Part shown: in pieces, positions 8,461 through 15,708 of the stretch
Position numbering within the stretch: the stretch's first letter is position 1
Layout of the letters: every line of letters starts with the position of its first letter
From: Castellaniella sp049651205
GTDB lineage: Bacteria > Pseudomonadota > Gammaproteobacteria > Burkholderiales > Burkholderiaceae_B
Length of the DNA stretch: 64,000 nt
Reading direction: 5' to 3'
NCBI RefSeq assembly: GCF_049651205.1
Contig: NZ_JBASBR010000019.1
Location: 1-64,000 of the forward strand
Program-made: the position numbers and the translations under genes
Notes under the pieces: generated by a model
What the model was told of the DNA's origin: nothing
What the model saw: the letters and a program-made list of their open reading frames with translations, nothing else
Databases searched by the model: none

Positions 8461-8523
8461 CGACGTTGATGGGGGTTTCAGGACTGTTGCGCAGCTCCTG
8501 TCCTGAAACCCCCATCAACGTTG
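8461..8523 (-). repeat. Long hairpin 2, inverted copy of the same loop core
   Basis: A perfect 22-bp stem (8463-8484 with 8500-8521, extendable by a G-T and a C-G pair) encloses a 15-base loop at 8485-8499 that reads TGTTGCGCAGCTCCT. On the minus strand the core TTTCAGGAC, loop, GTCCTGAAA is the same as hairpin 1, while the outer arms differ except for a shared run of Gs. The two hairpins are therefore two copies of one element in opposite orientation, with divergent outer palindromes. Confidence 0.85.
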
Positions 8524-8568
8524 GCCGAGCTCTAACAAAAAAGCACCTAAAACCCCACCCGCACCTCT

Positions 8569-9705
8569 TCACTCACGCACCAACAGCTCCCGCGTGATAT
8601 CCCCAATTGTCCGCGCCCCCGTCAGCGTCATCGCCACCCGCATCTCCTTCTCGATCAACGACAGCAACTGCGAAACACCTGCACGCCCCCCCACCGACAA
8701 AGCGTACAACCACGCACGCCCCAGCAGCACGGTATCCGCCCCCAAGGCCAGCATCCGCACCACATCCAGCCCCGTCCGGACCCCGGAATCGGCCAGCAGC
8801 GTGATCTCACCTTTGACCGCATCGGCAATTGCCGGCAATGCCCGCGCCGTAGATAACACCCCATCCAGCTGACGTCCGCCGTGATTGGACACAATGATCC
8901 CGTCGGCACCAAACCGTACTGCGTCACGTGCATCCTCGGGGTCGAGAATCCCCTTGATCACCATCGGGCCTTCCCAGAAATCACGAATCCACTGCAGATC
9001 TTTCCAGGAAATAGAGGGATCAAAATTGGCGCCCAGCCAGCCGATGTAGTCTTCGAGACCCGTCGGGGTACCAAGATACCTGGATACATTGCCTAGGTCA
9101 TGCGGACGCCCCCACAGGCCAACATCCCACGACCAGCGCGGATGGCACACCGCCTGGAGATAACGCCGCCAGTTGGCATACGGCCCGCTCATCCCCGAAT
9201 GGGCGTCGCGATAGCGCGCGCCCGGCACCGGCATATCCACGGTAAACACCAAGGTTGAGACCCCCGCATCCCGGGCACGCTGCAGCACGCTTTTCATGAA
9301 GCCACGGTCTTTGAGTACATAAAGCTGAAACCACATCGGCCGATTGATGGCCGGCGCCACTTCTTCAATAGGGCAAACAGACACCGTCGACATCGTGAAC
9401 GGAATGCCGTGCTGTTCGGCTGCCTGGGCGGCCTGAACCTCACCACGCCGGGCAAACATGCCTGTCAGACCCACAGGCCCCAGGGCGACAGGCATGGAGA
9501 GTGTCTCGTTAAACAGGCGGGTAGTGAGATCCAGCTGCGACATATCGTTAAGCACTCGCTGGCGCAGCGCCACAGACGACAGATCACTGACGTTGTGCTG
9601 CAAGGTGTATTCGGCATAAGCGCCGCCGTCGGCATAATGAAACAAGAACGGCGGCAAACGCCGCTTGGCGGCTGCACGATAATCAGTGGAAGCAGAAATA
9701 ATCAT
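8569..9705 (-). CDS. lldD: L-lactate dehydrogenase (FMN-dependent, respiratory)
   Basis: Membrane-associated flavoenzyme that oxidises L-lactate to pyruvate and passes electrons to the quinone pool. The 378-residue product matches the well-known enterobacterial protein closely along its length: it starts MIISASTDYRAAAKRRLPPF, has TVDMPVPGARYRDAHSG, PTGLEDYIGWLGANFDPSIS, the catalytic histidine in VSNHGGRQLDG (His275), and ADSGVRTGLDVVRMLALGAD for FMN phosphate binding. ATG 9705 gives exactly the family N-terminus; the 38 extra upstream codons of the open frame are discarded. It follows its regulator lldR by 17 bases on the same strand. No lactate permease gene is beside it. Confidence 0.96.
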   Translation of the reverse strand: MIISASTDYRAAAKRRLPPFLFHYADGGAYAEYTLQHNVSDLSSVALRQRVLNDMSQLDLTTRLFNETLSMPVALGPVGLTGMFARRGEVQAAQAAEQHGIPFTMSTVSVCPIEEVAPAINRPMWFQLYVLKDRGFMKSVLQRARDAGVSTLVFTVDMPVPGARYRDAHSGMSGPYANWRRYLQAVCHPRWSWDVGLWGRPHDLGNVSRYLGTPTGLEDYIGWLGANFDPSISWKDLQWIRDFWEGPMVIKGILDPEDARDAVRFGADGIIVSNHGGRQLDGVLSTARALPAIADAVKGEITLLADSGVRTGLDVVRMLALGADTVLLGRAWLYALSVGGRAGVSQLLSLIEKEMRVAMTLTGARTIGDITRELLVRE

Positions 9706-9722
9706 GAAGACAGTGTCCGGGG

Positions 9723-10475
9723 TTAAGGAAAATGAATCAGACGCGAAGACCTTGCCTGGCGAGCCTCGTCTTCGTCCAGTTGCCGCATCGCGGCATGTAT
9801 GAACTGCAGATGCTGCCAAATTGCTGCACGGGCACCACTGGCGTCGCCCTGCGAGATGGCGTCCTTTATTGCACGATGCTGCCGCAGCAATTGCCCTTGC
9901 GTATCCGGCATGGTGTACATCCGCTGCCGGCTCTCGGTTACCGTAGAGCGCAGGAGATCAAACAAGCCACGCATCATCTGGATCAGCACCGCATTGTGGG
10001 AAGCCTCGGCGATGGCCAGATGAAACCGTGCATCGGCTTCGGCCGATAAATTGGCGTCGGCCTCGTCCTGGAAACGTTGCAGGTCATCAAAGCAGGTTTG
10101 AATCCGCACAATATCATCCGGCGTTGCACGCAAGGCTGCATGCCATGCCGTGCCGCCCTCAAGCGCATGGCGTGCTTCAAGCACGTCGTAACGGTAATCG
10201 GGATCAGACACCAATAGATCTCGCAGCCCGCCAATCTGGCGACGTGGCCAGGTGCTGGCAAGATCGGCAGGCGCCTGCAAAAAGGTGCCACCACCCTGCC
10301 GGCTATACAACACCCCCTGGCTAGCCAACTGATGGATGGCTTCGCGGATTGATGAGCGAGAGGCGGCCAAATCCTGCGCCAACTGGCGCTCGGAGGGCAA
10401 GCGATCACCGGGTTTCAGCCCGCGATCACGCACCAGACCCAGGAGCGCTTCAGCAAGACGGTCGGATAATCGCAT
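9723..10475 (-). CDS. lldR: Lactate-responsive regulator LldR (GntR/FadR family)
   Basis: DNA-binding repressor/activator of lactate use. The 250-residue product has an N-terminal winged helix-turn-helix (LPSERQLAQDLAASRSSIREAI and the QGGGTF wing) and a FadR-type helical ligand domain with the metal-binding pattern DVLEARHALEGGTAWHAA, FHLAIAEASHN and QHRAIKDAI. It resembles enterobacterial LldR throughout, and the adjacent gene is lldD. ATG 10475 is preferred although no good Shine-Dalgarno is seen; a TTG at 10532 is the alternative. Two FadR-type operators flank a strong promoter just upstream, so autoregulation of an lldR-lldD operon is likely. Confidence 0.92.
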   Translation of the reverse strand: MRLSDRLAEALLGLVRDRGLKPGDRLPSERQLAQDLAASRSSIREAIHQLASQGVLYSRQGGGTFLQAPADLASTWPRRQIGGLRDLLVSDPDYRYDVLEARHALEGGTAWHAALRATPDDIVRIQTCFDDLQRFQDEADANLSAEADARFHLAIAEASHNAVLIQMMRGLFDLLRSTVTESRQRMYTMPDTQGQLLRQHRAIKDAISQGDASGARAAIWQHLQFIHAAMRQLDEDEARQARSSRLIHFP

Positions 10476-10554
10476 GGGAACAAACCAAGAAACAGGACAT
10501 GACAGGCCGCAAATAAACCATCTGCCAGGCAAATCGCCGGATGGTTAGCCACAC

Positions 10555-10571
10555 AAATGGCCAGACCACTT
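10555..10571 (-). promoter_or_regulatory. LldR-type operator, downstream site
   Basis: AAATGGCCAGACCACTT contains TGGC-CAG-ACCA, matching the FadR-subfamily core TGGYnnnRCCA that LldR and PdhR bind. It lies about 17-33 bases after the predicted lldR start point, where a bound repressor would block elongation. Confidence 0.6.
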
Positions 10572-10594
10572 GGCAATCATCTATTTACCCAATG

Positions 10595-10624
10595 ATTATA
10601 GAAACCTATGAATTCAATGGTCAA
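10595..10624 (-). promoter_or_regulatory. Promoter of lldR-lldD
   Basis: On the minus strand TTGACC (10624-10619) and a perfect TATAAT (10600-10595) are separated by 18 bases, placing transcription start near 10588 and leaving a leader of about 110 bases. It lies between the two operator-like sites. Confidence 0.7.
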
Positions 10625-10645
10625 TCATTTATTTAGACTCTTTAT

Positions 10646-10662
10646 AATTGGTAAGACCATTT
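10646..10662 (-). promoter_or_regulatory. LldR-type operator, upstream site
   Basis: AATTGGTAAGACCATTT is a near-perfect palindrome with the core TGGTnnnACCA and is almost identical to the known PdhR box. Its centre is 91 bases from the other site, so the pair brackets the promoter as in the enterobacterial lactate operon. Confidence 0.65.
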
Positions 10663-10678
10663 TATTTTTTGCTGGCAC

Positions 10679-10707
10679 TCGACAGCAACCCGCCCACACA
10701 GTAGAAT
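10679..10707 (+). promoter_or_regulatory. Probable trpGDC promoter
   Basis: TCGACA at 10679-10684 and TAGAAT at 10702-10707 are separated by 17 bases, each one base from consensus, with trpG 170 bases downstream. The leader contains small stems, for example GCCTCT-CAT-AGAGGC and CTTTGCCG paired with CGGCAAAG near 10794-10822, but no Trp-codon leader peptide. This promoter would make trpGDC independent of the attenuator upstream of trpE. Confidence 0.45.
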
Positions 10708-10876
10708 CGATGCATGATTTTTCACGCGACCACACACTCATCAAGCTGGTGGCGCCTCTCATAGAGGCGGCATCCTCATGCGTGTTTATCGCACTTTGCC
10801 GCCGTTCTGGCCGGCAAAGATTGTTCCCCCCCTCTGTCCCCAGCACGGCGGTTTCTGACCAAGGAAATGCTTGATC

Positions 10877-11443
10877 ATGAAGCTATTGATGCTCGACAAC
10901 TACGATTCCTTTACCTACAACCTGGTTCAATACTTTGGCGAGCTTGGCGTGGACGTCGAGGTGGCCCGCAACGACCATATCGATCTCGACACCATCGAAC
11001 GCATGAACCCAGACCGCATCTGCGTGTCTCCAGGGCCCTGCACACCCGCCGAAGCCGGCATCTCCATTGACCTGATCCGCCACTTTGCGGGACGCAAGCC
11101 CATCCTGGGTGTTTGTCTGGGCCATCAGGCCATTGGCGCAGCCTACGGCGGGCACATCGTGCGTGCCCAAACCCTGATGCACGGCAAGGTCTCGTCCATC
11201 ACGCATACCGGCACAGATGTGTTCTCGGGTCTGCCCTCTCCCTTTGAAGTAACGCGCTATCACTCGCTGGCCATCGAAAAAGCCAGCCTGCCAGATTGCC
11301 TGACCATCACCGCAGAAACCGCCGATGGCGAGATTATGGGTGTGGCTCACAAGACGCTTCCCGTCTATGGGGTGCAGTTTCACCCCGAGTCCATCCTCAG
11401 CGAACATGGCCACGACCTGCTGCGCAACTTCCTGAATCTCTGA
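10877..11443 (+). CDS. trpG: Anthranilate synthase component II (glutamine amidotransferase)
   Basis: Hydrolyses glutamine and channels ammonia to TrpE; in several bacteria the same subunit also serves aminodeoxychorismate synthase for folate. The 188-residue class I amidotransferase begins MKLLMLDNYDSFTYNL, has the oxyanion strand SPGPCTPAEAG, the nucleophile in GVCLGHQAIG (Cys80) and the His/Glu pair in VQFHPESIL. ATG 10877 follows AAGGAA by about 10 bases; the TTG two codons upstream is less likely. It leads trpG-trpD-trpC-HIT. Confidence 0.95.
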   Translation: MKLLMLDNYDSFTYNLVQYFGELGVDVEVARNDHIDLDTIERMNPDRICVSPGPCTPAEAGISIDLIRHFAGRKPILGVCLGHQAIGAAYGGHIVRAQTLMHGKVSSITHTGTDVFSGLPSPFEVTRYHSLAIEKASLPDCLTITAETADGEIMGVAHKTLPVYGVQFHPESILSEHGHDLLRNFLNL

Positions 11444-11466
11444 ATATCTCTTCCAAGGACACTCTC

Positions 11467-12498
11467 ATGCCATTGATCACACCCAATGAAGCACTGGTAC
11501 GTTGCATCGAACACCGTGAAATCTTTCACGATGAAATGCTGGAACTCATGCGCATGCTGATGCGCGGTGAAGTCTCACCGCAACTGTCGGCCGCCTTGCT
11601 GATGGGCCTACGTGTCAAGAAAGAAACGGTGGGCGAGATTACCGCAGCGGCACAGGTGATGAGAGAGTTTGCCCTCGGTGTCACCACCCCGTACCCGCAA
11701 GACCTGCTGGATATGTGCGGCACCGGCGGCGACGGATCAAAGACATTCAATATCTCTACGGCGGCCATGTTTGTGGCAGCCGCGGGCGGCGTCAAAATCG
11801 CCAAACACGGCAATCGCAGTGCTTCCTCGTCGTCGGGCAGCGCCGACGTGCTGGAAGCCCTGGGCGTATGCATCGCGGCCAAGCCTGAACAAGTGGCAGA
11901 GTCTATCGAAGCCACCGGCATTGGCTTTATGTTTGCTCCGGCACATCACGGTGCCATGAAAAACGTTGCCGCCGTGCGCCGTGAGCTTGGCGTGCGCACA
12001 ATTTTCAATATCCTCGGACCGCTTACCAATCCGGCCGGTGCCCTCAACCAGCTGATGGGCGTGTTTCACCCCGACCTCGTCGGGATCCAGGTGCGCGTGC
12101 TGCAACGGCTGGGTAGCCGCCACGTGTTGATTGTGCATGGCAAAGACGGCATGGACGAAGCCTCGCTGGGCGCTTCCACACTGATCGGTGAACTCAAGGA
12201 TGGCGAAGTGCGCGAGTACGAGATCCACCCAGAAGACTTCGGCATGGCTATGGTATCGAACCGCAGTATCAAGGTAGCCAACCGTGACGAATCCGCACAA
12301 CTGGTGCAGGCCGCCCTGAACAACACCGCCGGCACTGCGCGTGACATTGTCATCCTAAATGCAGGGCTGGCACTGTATGCTGGCAATCAGGCCACTTCGA
12401 TCCAGCACGGCATCCAGCGCGCAGCCGAGCTCATCGCATCTGGCGCTGCCCGCGACAAACTTGAACAATTCCGGCAGTACACCCAAAGGTTTGCATGA
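11467..12498 (+). CDS. trpD: Anthranilate phosphoribosyltransferase
   Basis: Transfers phosphoribose from PRPP to anthranilate, the second step of tryptophan synthesis. The 343-residue product begins MPLITPNEALVRCIEHREI and has the glycine-rich PRPP site DMCGTGGDGSKTFNIST, the KHGNRSASSSSGSADVLEALG signature and GPLTNPAGALNQLMGV. ATG 11467 follows AAGGA in the 23-base gap after trpG; the open frame that extends into trpG is discarded. Its stop codon overlaps the start of trpC, indicating translational coupling. Confidence 0.96.
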   Translation: MPLITPNEALVRCIEHREIFHDEMLELMRMLMRGEVSPQLSAALLMGLRVKKETVGEITAAAQVMREFALGVTTPYPQDLLDMCGTGGDGSKTFNISTAAMFVAAAGGVKIAKHGNRSASSSSGSADVLEALGVCIAAKPEQVAESIEATGIGFMFAPAHHGAMKNVAAVRRELGVRTIFNILGPLTNPAGALNQLMGVFHPDLVGIQVRVLQRLGSRHVLIVHGKDGMDEASLGASTLIGELKDGEVREYEIHPEDFGMAMVSNRSIKVANRDESAQLVQAALNNTAGTARDIVILNAGLALYAGNQATSIQHGIQRAAELIASGAARDKLEQFRQYTQRFA

Positions 12499-13316
12499 TG
12501 AGCAATATTCTCAAGGAAATTCTGGACGCCAAACGCATCGAGGTAGCCACTGCACGCCAAATGCGCAGTGAAGCCGAGCTTCTGCGCGAGGCACGCAGCC
12601 GCAACGATATCCGTGGGTTTGCCCGAGCCATCGAAGACAAAATCGCACAAGGCAAACCGGCGGTTATCGCAGAAATCAAAAAGGCTTCCCCTTCCAAAGG
12701 CGTCATCCGGCCCGATTTTCACCCTAGTGAGATTGCCACCAGCTACGCCTGCCACGGGGCGGCCTGCCTGTCGGTACTTACCGACGTGCAATTTTTTCAA
12801 GGGGGTTACGACCACCTGCGCCAGGCACGGGCAGCCTGCAGCCTGCCGGTGCTGCGCAAAGACTTCCTGATTGATCCTTATCAGGTAATCCACGCCCGCG
12901 CCCTGGGGGCAGATTGCGTGTTGCTGATTGCCGCCGCGCTAAGCCCCAGCCAGCTGCTCGAGCTTGAAGCAGTGGCCACCGAACTGGGTATGGATGTTTT
13001 GGTGGAAATCCACGACGCCAACGAACTGGATGCCGCACTGGCCCTGCAGACATCTTTGCTCGGAATCAACAACCGCAATCTGCGCACCTTCGACACCCGC
13101 CTGGAAACCACGCTGGACATGCTCAAGACGTTACCGGAAGGCAAGCGGGTGATCACCGAAAGCGGCATTTTGCAGACGACTGATGTCGACCGCATGCGCG
13201 CACACGGCGTACAGGCATTTCTGGTGGGTGAGGCCTTTATGCGTGAGCCCGATCCCGGCGTGGCCCTGCAAGCCCTGTTTTTTGACCGCGACCAGGGCGG
13301 CCGGAACGCCACATGA
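12495..13316 (+). CDS. trpC: Indole-3-glycerol phosphate synthase
   Basis: Closes the indole ring by converting carboxyphenylaminodeoxyribulose phosphate to indole-3-glycerol phosphate. The 273-residue TIM barrel has the signature IAEIKKASPSKGVIRPDF with its catalytic lysine, the RKDFLIDPYQV strand, and LGINNRNLRTF and ITESGIL, which bind substrate phosphate. Two adjacent ATGs (12495 and 12498) can serve as start, both after AAAGG and both overlapping the trpD stop. It is a stand-alone TrpC, not fused to TrpF. Its stop overlaps the ATG of the HIT-family gene. Confidence 0.96.
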   Translation: MMSNILKEILDAKRIEVATARQMRSEAELLREARSRNDIRGFARAIEDKIAQGKPAVIAEIKKASPSKGVIRPDFHPSEIATSYACHGAACLSVLTDVQFFQGGYDHLRQARAACSLPVLRKDFLIDPYQVIHARALGADCVLLIAAALSPSQLLELEAVATELGMDVLVEIHDANELDAALALQTSLLGINNRNLRTFDTRLETTLDMLKTLPEGKRVITESGILQTTDVDRMRAHGVQAFLVGEAFMREPDPGVALQALFFDRDQGGRNAT

Positions 13317-13783
13317 CAACAGCCAGCAGCCGCCCCACGACGGCCGGCCAACCCGATTGCCCTTTATGTGACAAGCAACTGGAGAACACGCTGTGGGAAT
13401 CCCCACAGTTGCGTATCATCCATGTGCCTGACACCCCCTTTATAGGCTATGTACGGCTGGTCTGGCGTGCGCACGTAGCCGAGATGAGCGATCTATCGGC
13501 GCCCGAACAGCAAACCCTGATGCACCTGGTGTTTCAGGTAGAAGCCCTGCAAAGGCAGCTGCTGCACCCGGACAAAATCAATGTGGCCAGCCTGGGCAAT
13601 CAGGTGGCCCATGTGCACTGGCATGTGATTCCGCGTTGGCGCACAGATCCGTGCTTTCCAGACGCCATCTGGGCACCCTCCAAGCAAACACCCGAGCACC
13701 AGGCAGCGTGGCAATCGCACACAGATGCCCTGCAGCCCCGGGTACACGCCCTTCATGAGGCCATCCGCCAGATTCCACACTAA
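13313..13783 (+). CDS. HIT-family nucleotide hydrolase/transferase
   Basis: Small 156-residue histidine-triad protein. The family binds nucleotides and removes groups from the alpha phosphate (AMP-lysine, AMP-NH2, ApnA and similar). The triad is visible as H100-V-H102-W-H104 in QVAHVHWHVIPRW. An N-terminal CPLCD pair of cysteines may bind zinc, as in some HIT proteins. Its ATG overlaps the trpC stop, so it is translated from the trp transcript. A link with tryptophan synthesis is not known; the coupling may simply be historical. The precise substrate is not predictable. Confidence 0.88.
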   Translation: MTTASSRPTTAGQPDCPLCDKQLENTLWESPQLRIIHVPDTPFIGYVRLVWRAHVAEMSDLSAPEQQTLMHLVFQVEALQRQLLHPDKINVASLGNQVAHVHWHVIPRWRTDPCFPDAIWAPSKQTPEHQAAWQSHTDALQPRVHALHEAIRQIPH

Positions 13784-13839
13784 CCCCGGCACGGCCACCC
13801 GCGCCGGATCAATGACTCAATCATTTTGTACCCAAGACC

Positions 13840-15225
13840 ATGACAAGCAGCACACGGGCTTCAGACGGTGGCATCCCCGTGCCGCAACCCAGCGCAGACC
13901 CTTCAAATTCTCTGGCCCGGACACTCAAGAACCGGCACATCCAGATGATTGCCCTGGGTGGCGCCATCGGCACCGGCCTGTTTTATGGCTCTGCGGCGTC
14001 CATCCAGCTGGTGGGTCCCGGCATCATTCTGTCTTACCTCATTGGCGGCAGCATCATCTATCTGGTCATGCGCATGCTCGGAGAGATGTCTACCCAAGAG
14101 CCGGTATCAGGCGCCTTCAGCTATTTCGCCTATCGCTACTGGGGTGGCTTCGCCGGATTCTTATCAGGCTGGAACTACTGGCTGCTTTATATCCTGGTCA
14201 GCATGGCCGAGCTGTCCGTGGCCGGCATCTACGTCAATTACTGGTTGCCCGGGTTTCCGCCCTGGGCAACAGCACTTGTGGTGCTGGTGGCCATCACGGG
14301 CCTTAATCTGCTTAACGTCCGCCTGTACGGCGAAAGCGAATTCTGGCTGGCCTTCATCAAGGTGGCTGCCATCATTGGCATGATAGTGCTGGGGCTGCTG
14401 CTGATTGTTTTGGGCACCGACCAAAAAGCCGATGGCCTCAGCAATCTGTGGGCGCACGGAGGCTTTTTGCCGCACGGGTTTCACGGCCTGCTGCTATCCC
14501 TGGTGGTGGTGATGTTTTCGTTTGGCGGTACCGAGCTGATCGGCATTACAGCCGGCGAAGCCGATAACCCCCGGCAAAGCATCCCCAAGGCCATCAACCA
14601 GGTCCTTTGGCGGATCTTGCTGTTTTACGTTGGCGCACTGACAGTCCTGGTGATCTTGTATCCCTGGAACCAGATCGGGCTGCAAGGCAGCCCGTTTGTG
14701 ATGATCTTCTCGCACCTGGGCATCCCCGCCGCCCCAGACATCCTTAACCTGGTGGTACTTACAGCGGCCATTTCTGTTTACAACAGCGGCATCTATAGCA
14801 ATGGCCGCATGCTGTACAGCCTGGCCCAGCAGGGCAACGCCCCAAAAGCGTTCCTGACACTCAGTGCCCGCCAGGTGCCGTGGGTGGGGATCCTGTTCTC
14901 TTCAGCCTGCACGCTGGTTATTGTTGTTGTCAATTTTTTAGTGCCCGAAGGCGCCTTCATGCGCATCATGGCGGTGGCCACGGCTGCAGCAGCCACCACC
15001 TGGATGATGATCGTGCTGGTGCATCTGCGGTTTCGGCGCGCGCATGCAGCATCAAAGCTGTATTTTCGTGCGCCAGGGTTTCCCTGGGCCAACTATCTGT
15101 GCGCAGGCTTTTTGCTGATGCTGATTGCCCTGATGACACAGTTGGAAGATACCCGCCCCGCCGTGTACGTGCTGCCCGTATGGCTGGCCGTGCTGTATGC
15201 AGGCTACCGCTTGCGGCGGCAATAA
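13840..15225 (+). CDS. Amino acid permease, AroP/PheP-like (APC superfamily)
   Basis: Inner-membrane proton-coupled amino acid importer of 461 residues and about 12 hydrophobic segments. The first helix carries the APC signature IALGGAIGTGLFYGSA, followed by the EPVSGAFSYFAYRYWG loop, GWNYWLLYILV, NVRLYGESEFWLAFIKV and FSFGGTELIGITAGEA. These are hallmarks of the aromatic/GABA amino acid transporter branch, and overall it reads like PheP/AroP. The position just after the trp genes fits uptake of an aromatic amino acid, but GABA or proline permeases of the same branch cannot be excluded. The start is ATG 13840, with a poor Shine-Dalgarno. A terminator follows immediately. Confidence 0.87.
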   Translation: MTSSTRASDGGIPVPQPSADPSNSLARTLKNRHIQMIALGGAIGTGLFYGSAASIQLVGPGIILSYLIGGSIIYLVMRMLGEMSTQEPVSGAFSYFAYRYWGGFAGFLSGWNYWLLYILVSMAELSVAGIYVNYWLPGFPPWATALVVLVAITGLNLLNVRLYGESEFWLAFIKVAAIIGMIVLGLLLIVLGTDQKADGLSNLWAHGGFLPHGFHGLLLSLVVVMFSFGGTELIGITAGEADNPRQSIPKAINQVLWRILLFYVGALTVLVILYPWNQIGLQGSPFVMIFSHLGIPAAPDILNLVVLTAAISVYNSGIYSNGRMLYSLAQQGNAPKAFLTLSARQVPWVGILFSSACTLVIVVVNFLVPEGAFMRIMAVATAAAATTWMMIVLVHLRFRRAHAASKLYFRAPGFPWANYLCAGFLLMLIALMTQLEDTRPAVYVLPVWLAVLYAGYRLRRQ

Positions 15226-15252
15226 AAAGGGTGCTCTGAGAGCACCCTTTTT
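15224..15252. terminator. Bidirectional intrinsic terminator
   Basis: AAAAAGGGTGCTCT at 15224-15237 pairs with AGAGCACCCTTTTT at 15239-15252. The T run on one strand and A run on the other let it stop both the permease transcript and the leftward ATP synthase transcript ending 22 bases away. Confidence 0.9.
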
Positions 15253-15273
15253 ACCGTACCAAGCACAGGTCGC

Positions 15274-15699
15274 TTAGTGCGATGTGCGCTTATGGCTGAA
15301 TTTGCGGGCTGCGGCAGCCTGGGCTGCCAACATGGCCAGCTCGGCTTCTACCACTGCCAGATCAGCCTTGTCTTTGGTGTTGCGCAAGGCTTCTTCGGCA
15401 CGCTCACGCGCCTTGACTGCCTTGGCTTCATCAAGATCGGCCGCACGAATGGCCGTATCAGACAGCACCGTGACCGAATGCGGTTGAACCTCAAGGATGC
15501 CGCCGGCCACGAAGATGTTTTCTTCGGTGCCGTCGTCAAGCTTGATCTTCAGCGTACCCGGGCGGATGCGTGAAATCAGGGGAGTATGCCCCGGCAGGAT
15601 GCCGAGGTCGCCGGATTCTCCGGGCAAAGCAATAAAGCTTGCTTCACCCGAATAAATCGAAGCCTCCGCACTGACCACTTCGATGTGAAGAGTCGCCAT
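15274..15699 (-). CDS. atpC: ATP synthase F1 epsilon subunit
   Basis: Central-stalk subunit that couples gamma to the c-ring and inhibits ATP hydrolysis. The 141-residue protein has the beta-sandwich domain (MATLHIEVVSAEASIYSG, GILPGHTPLISRIRPG, VAGGILEVQPHSVTVLSDTA) and a C-terminal two-helix Ala/Glu-rich domain. ATG 15699 follows AAGGAT by six bases and is preferred over a TTG two codons upstream. It is the last gene of the leftward atp operon, nine bases after atpD, and is followed by the bidirectional terminator. Confidence 0.96.
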   Translation of the reverse strand: MATLHIEVVSAEASIYSGEASFIALPGESGDLGILPGHTPLISRIRPGTLKIKLDDGTEENIFVAGGILEVQPHSVTVLSDTAIRAADLDEAKAVKARERAEEALRNTKDKADLAVVEAELAMLAAQAAAARKFSHKRTSH

Positions 15700-15708
15700 G
15701 TGCAATCC

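Noticed and set aside
8313..8523. Reading the twin hairpins as plain bidirectional terminators
   Set aside because: No T run flanks either stem on either strand, and the precise complementarity of the two loops is not explained by termination.
10608..10874. 88-codon open frame upstream of trpG
   Set aside because: It begins inside the lldR promoter, overlaps an operator and the trpG promoter, has no ribosome site or domain, and no run of Trp codons that would make it a leader peptide.
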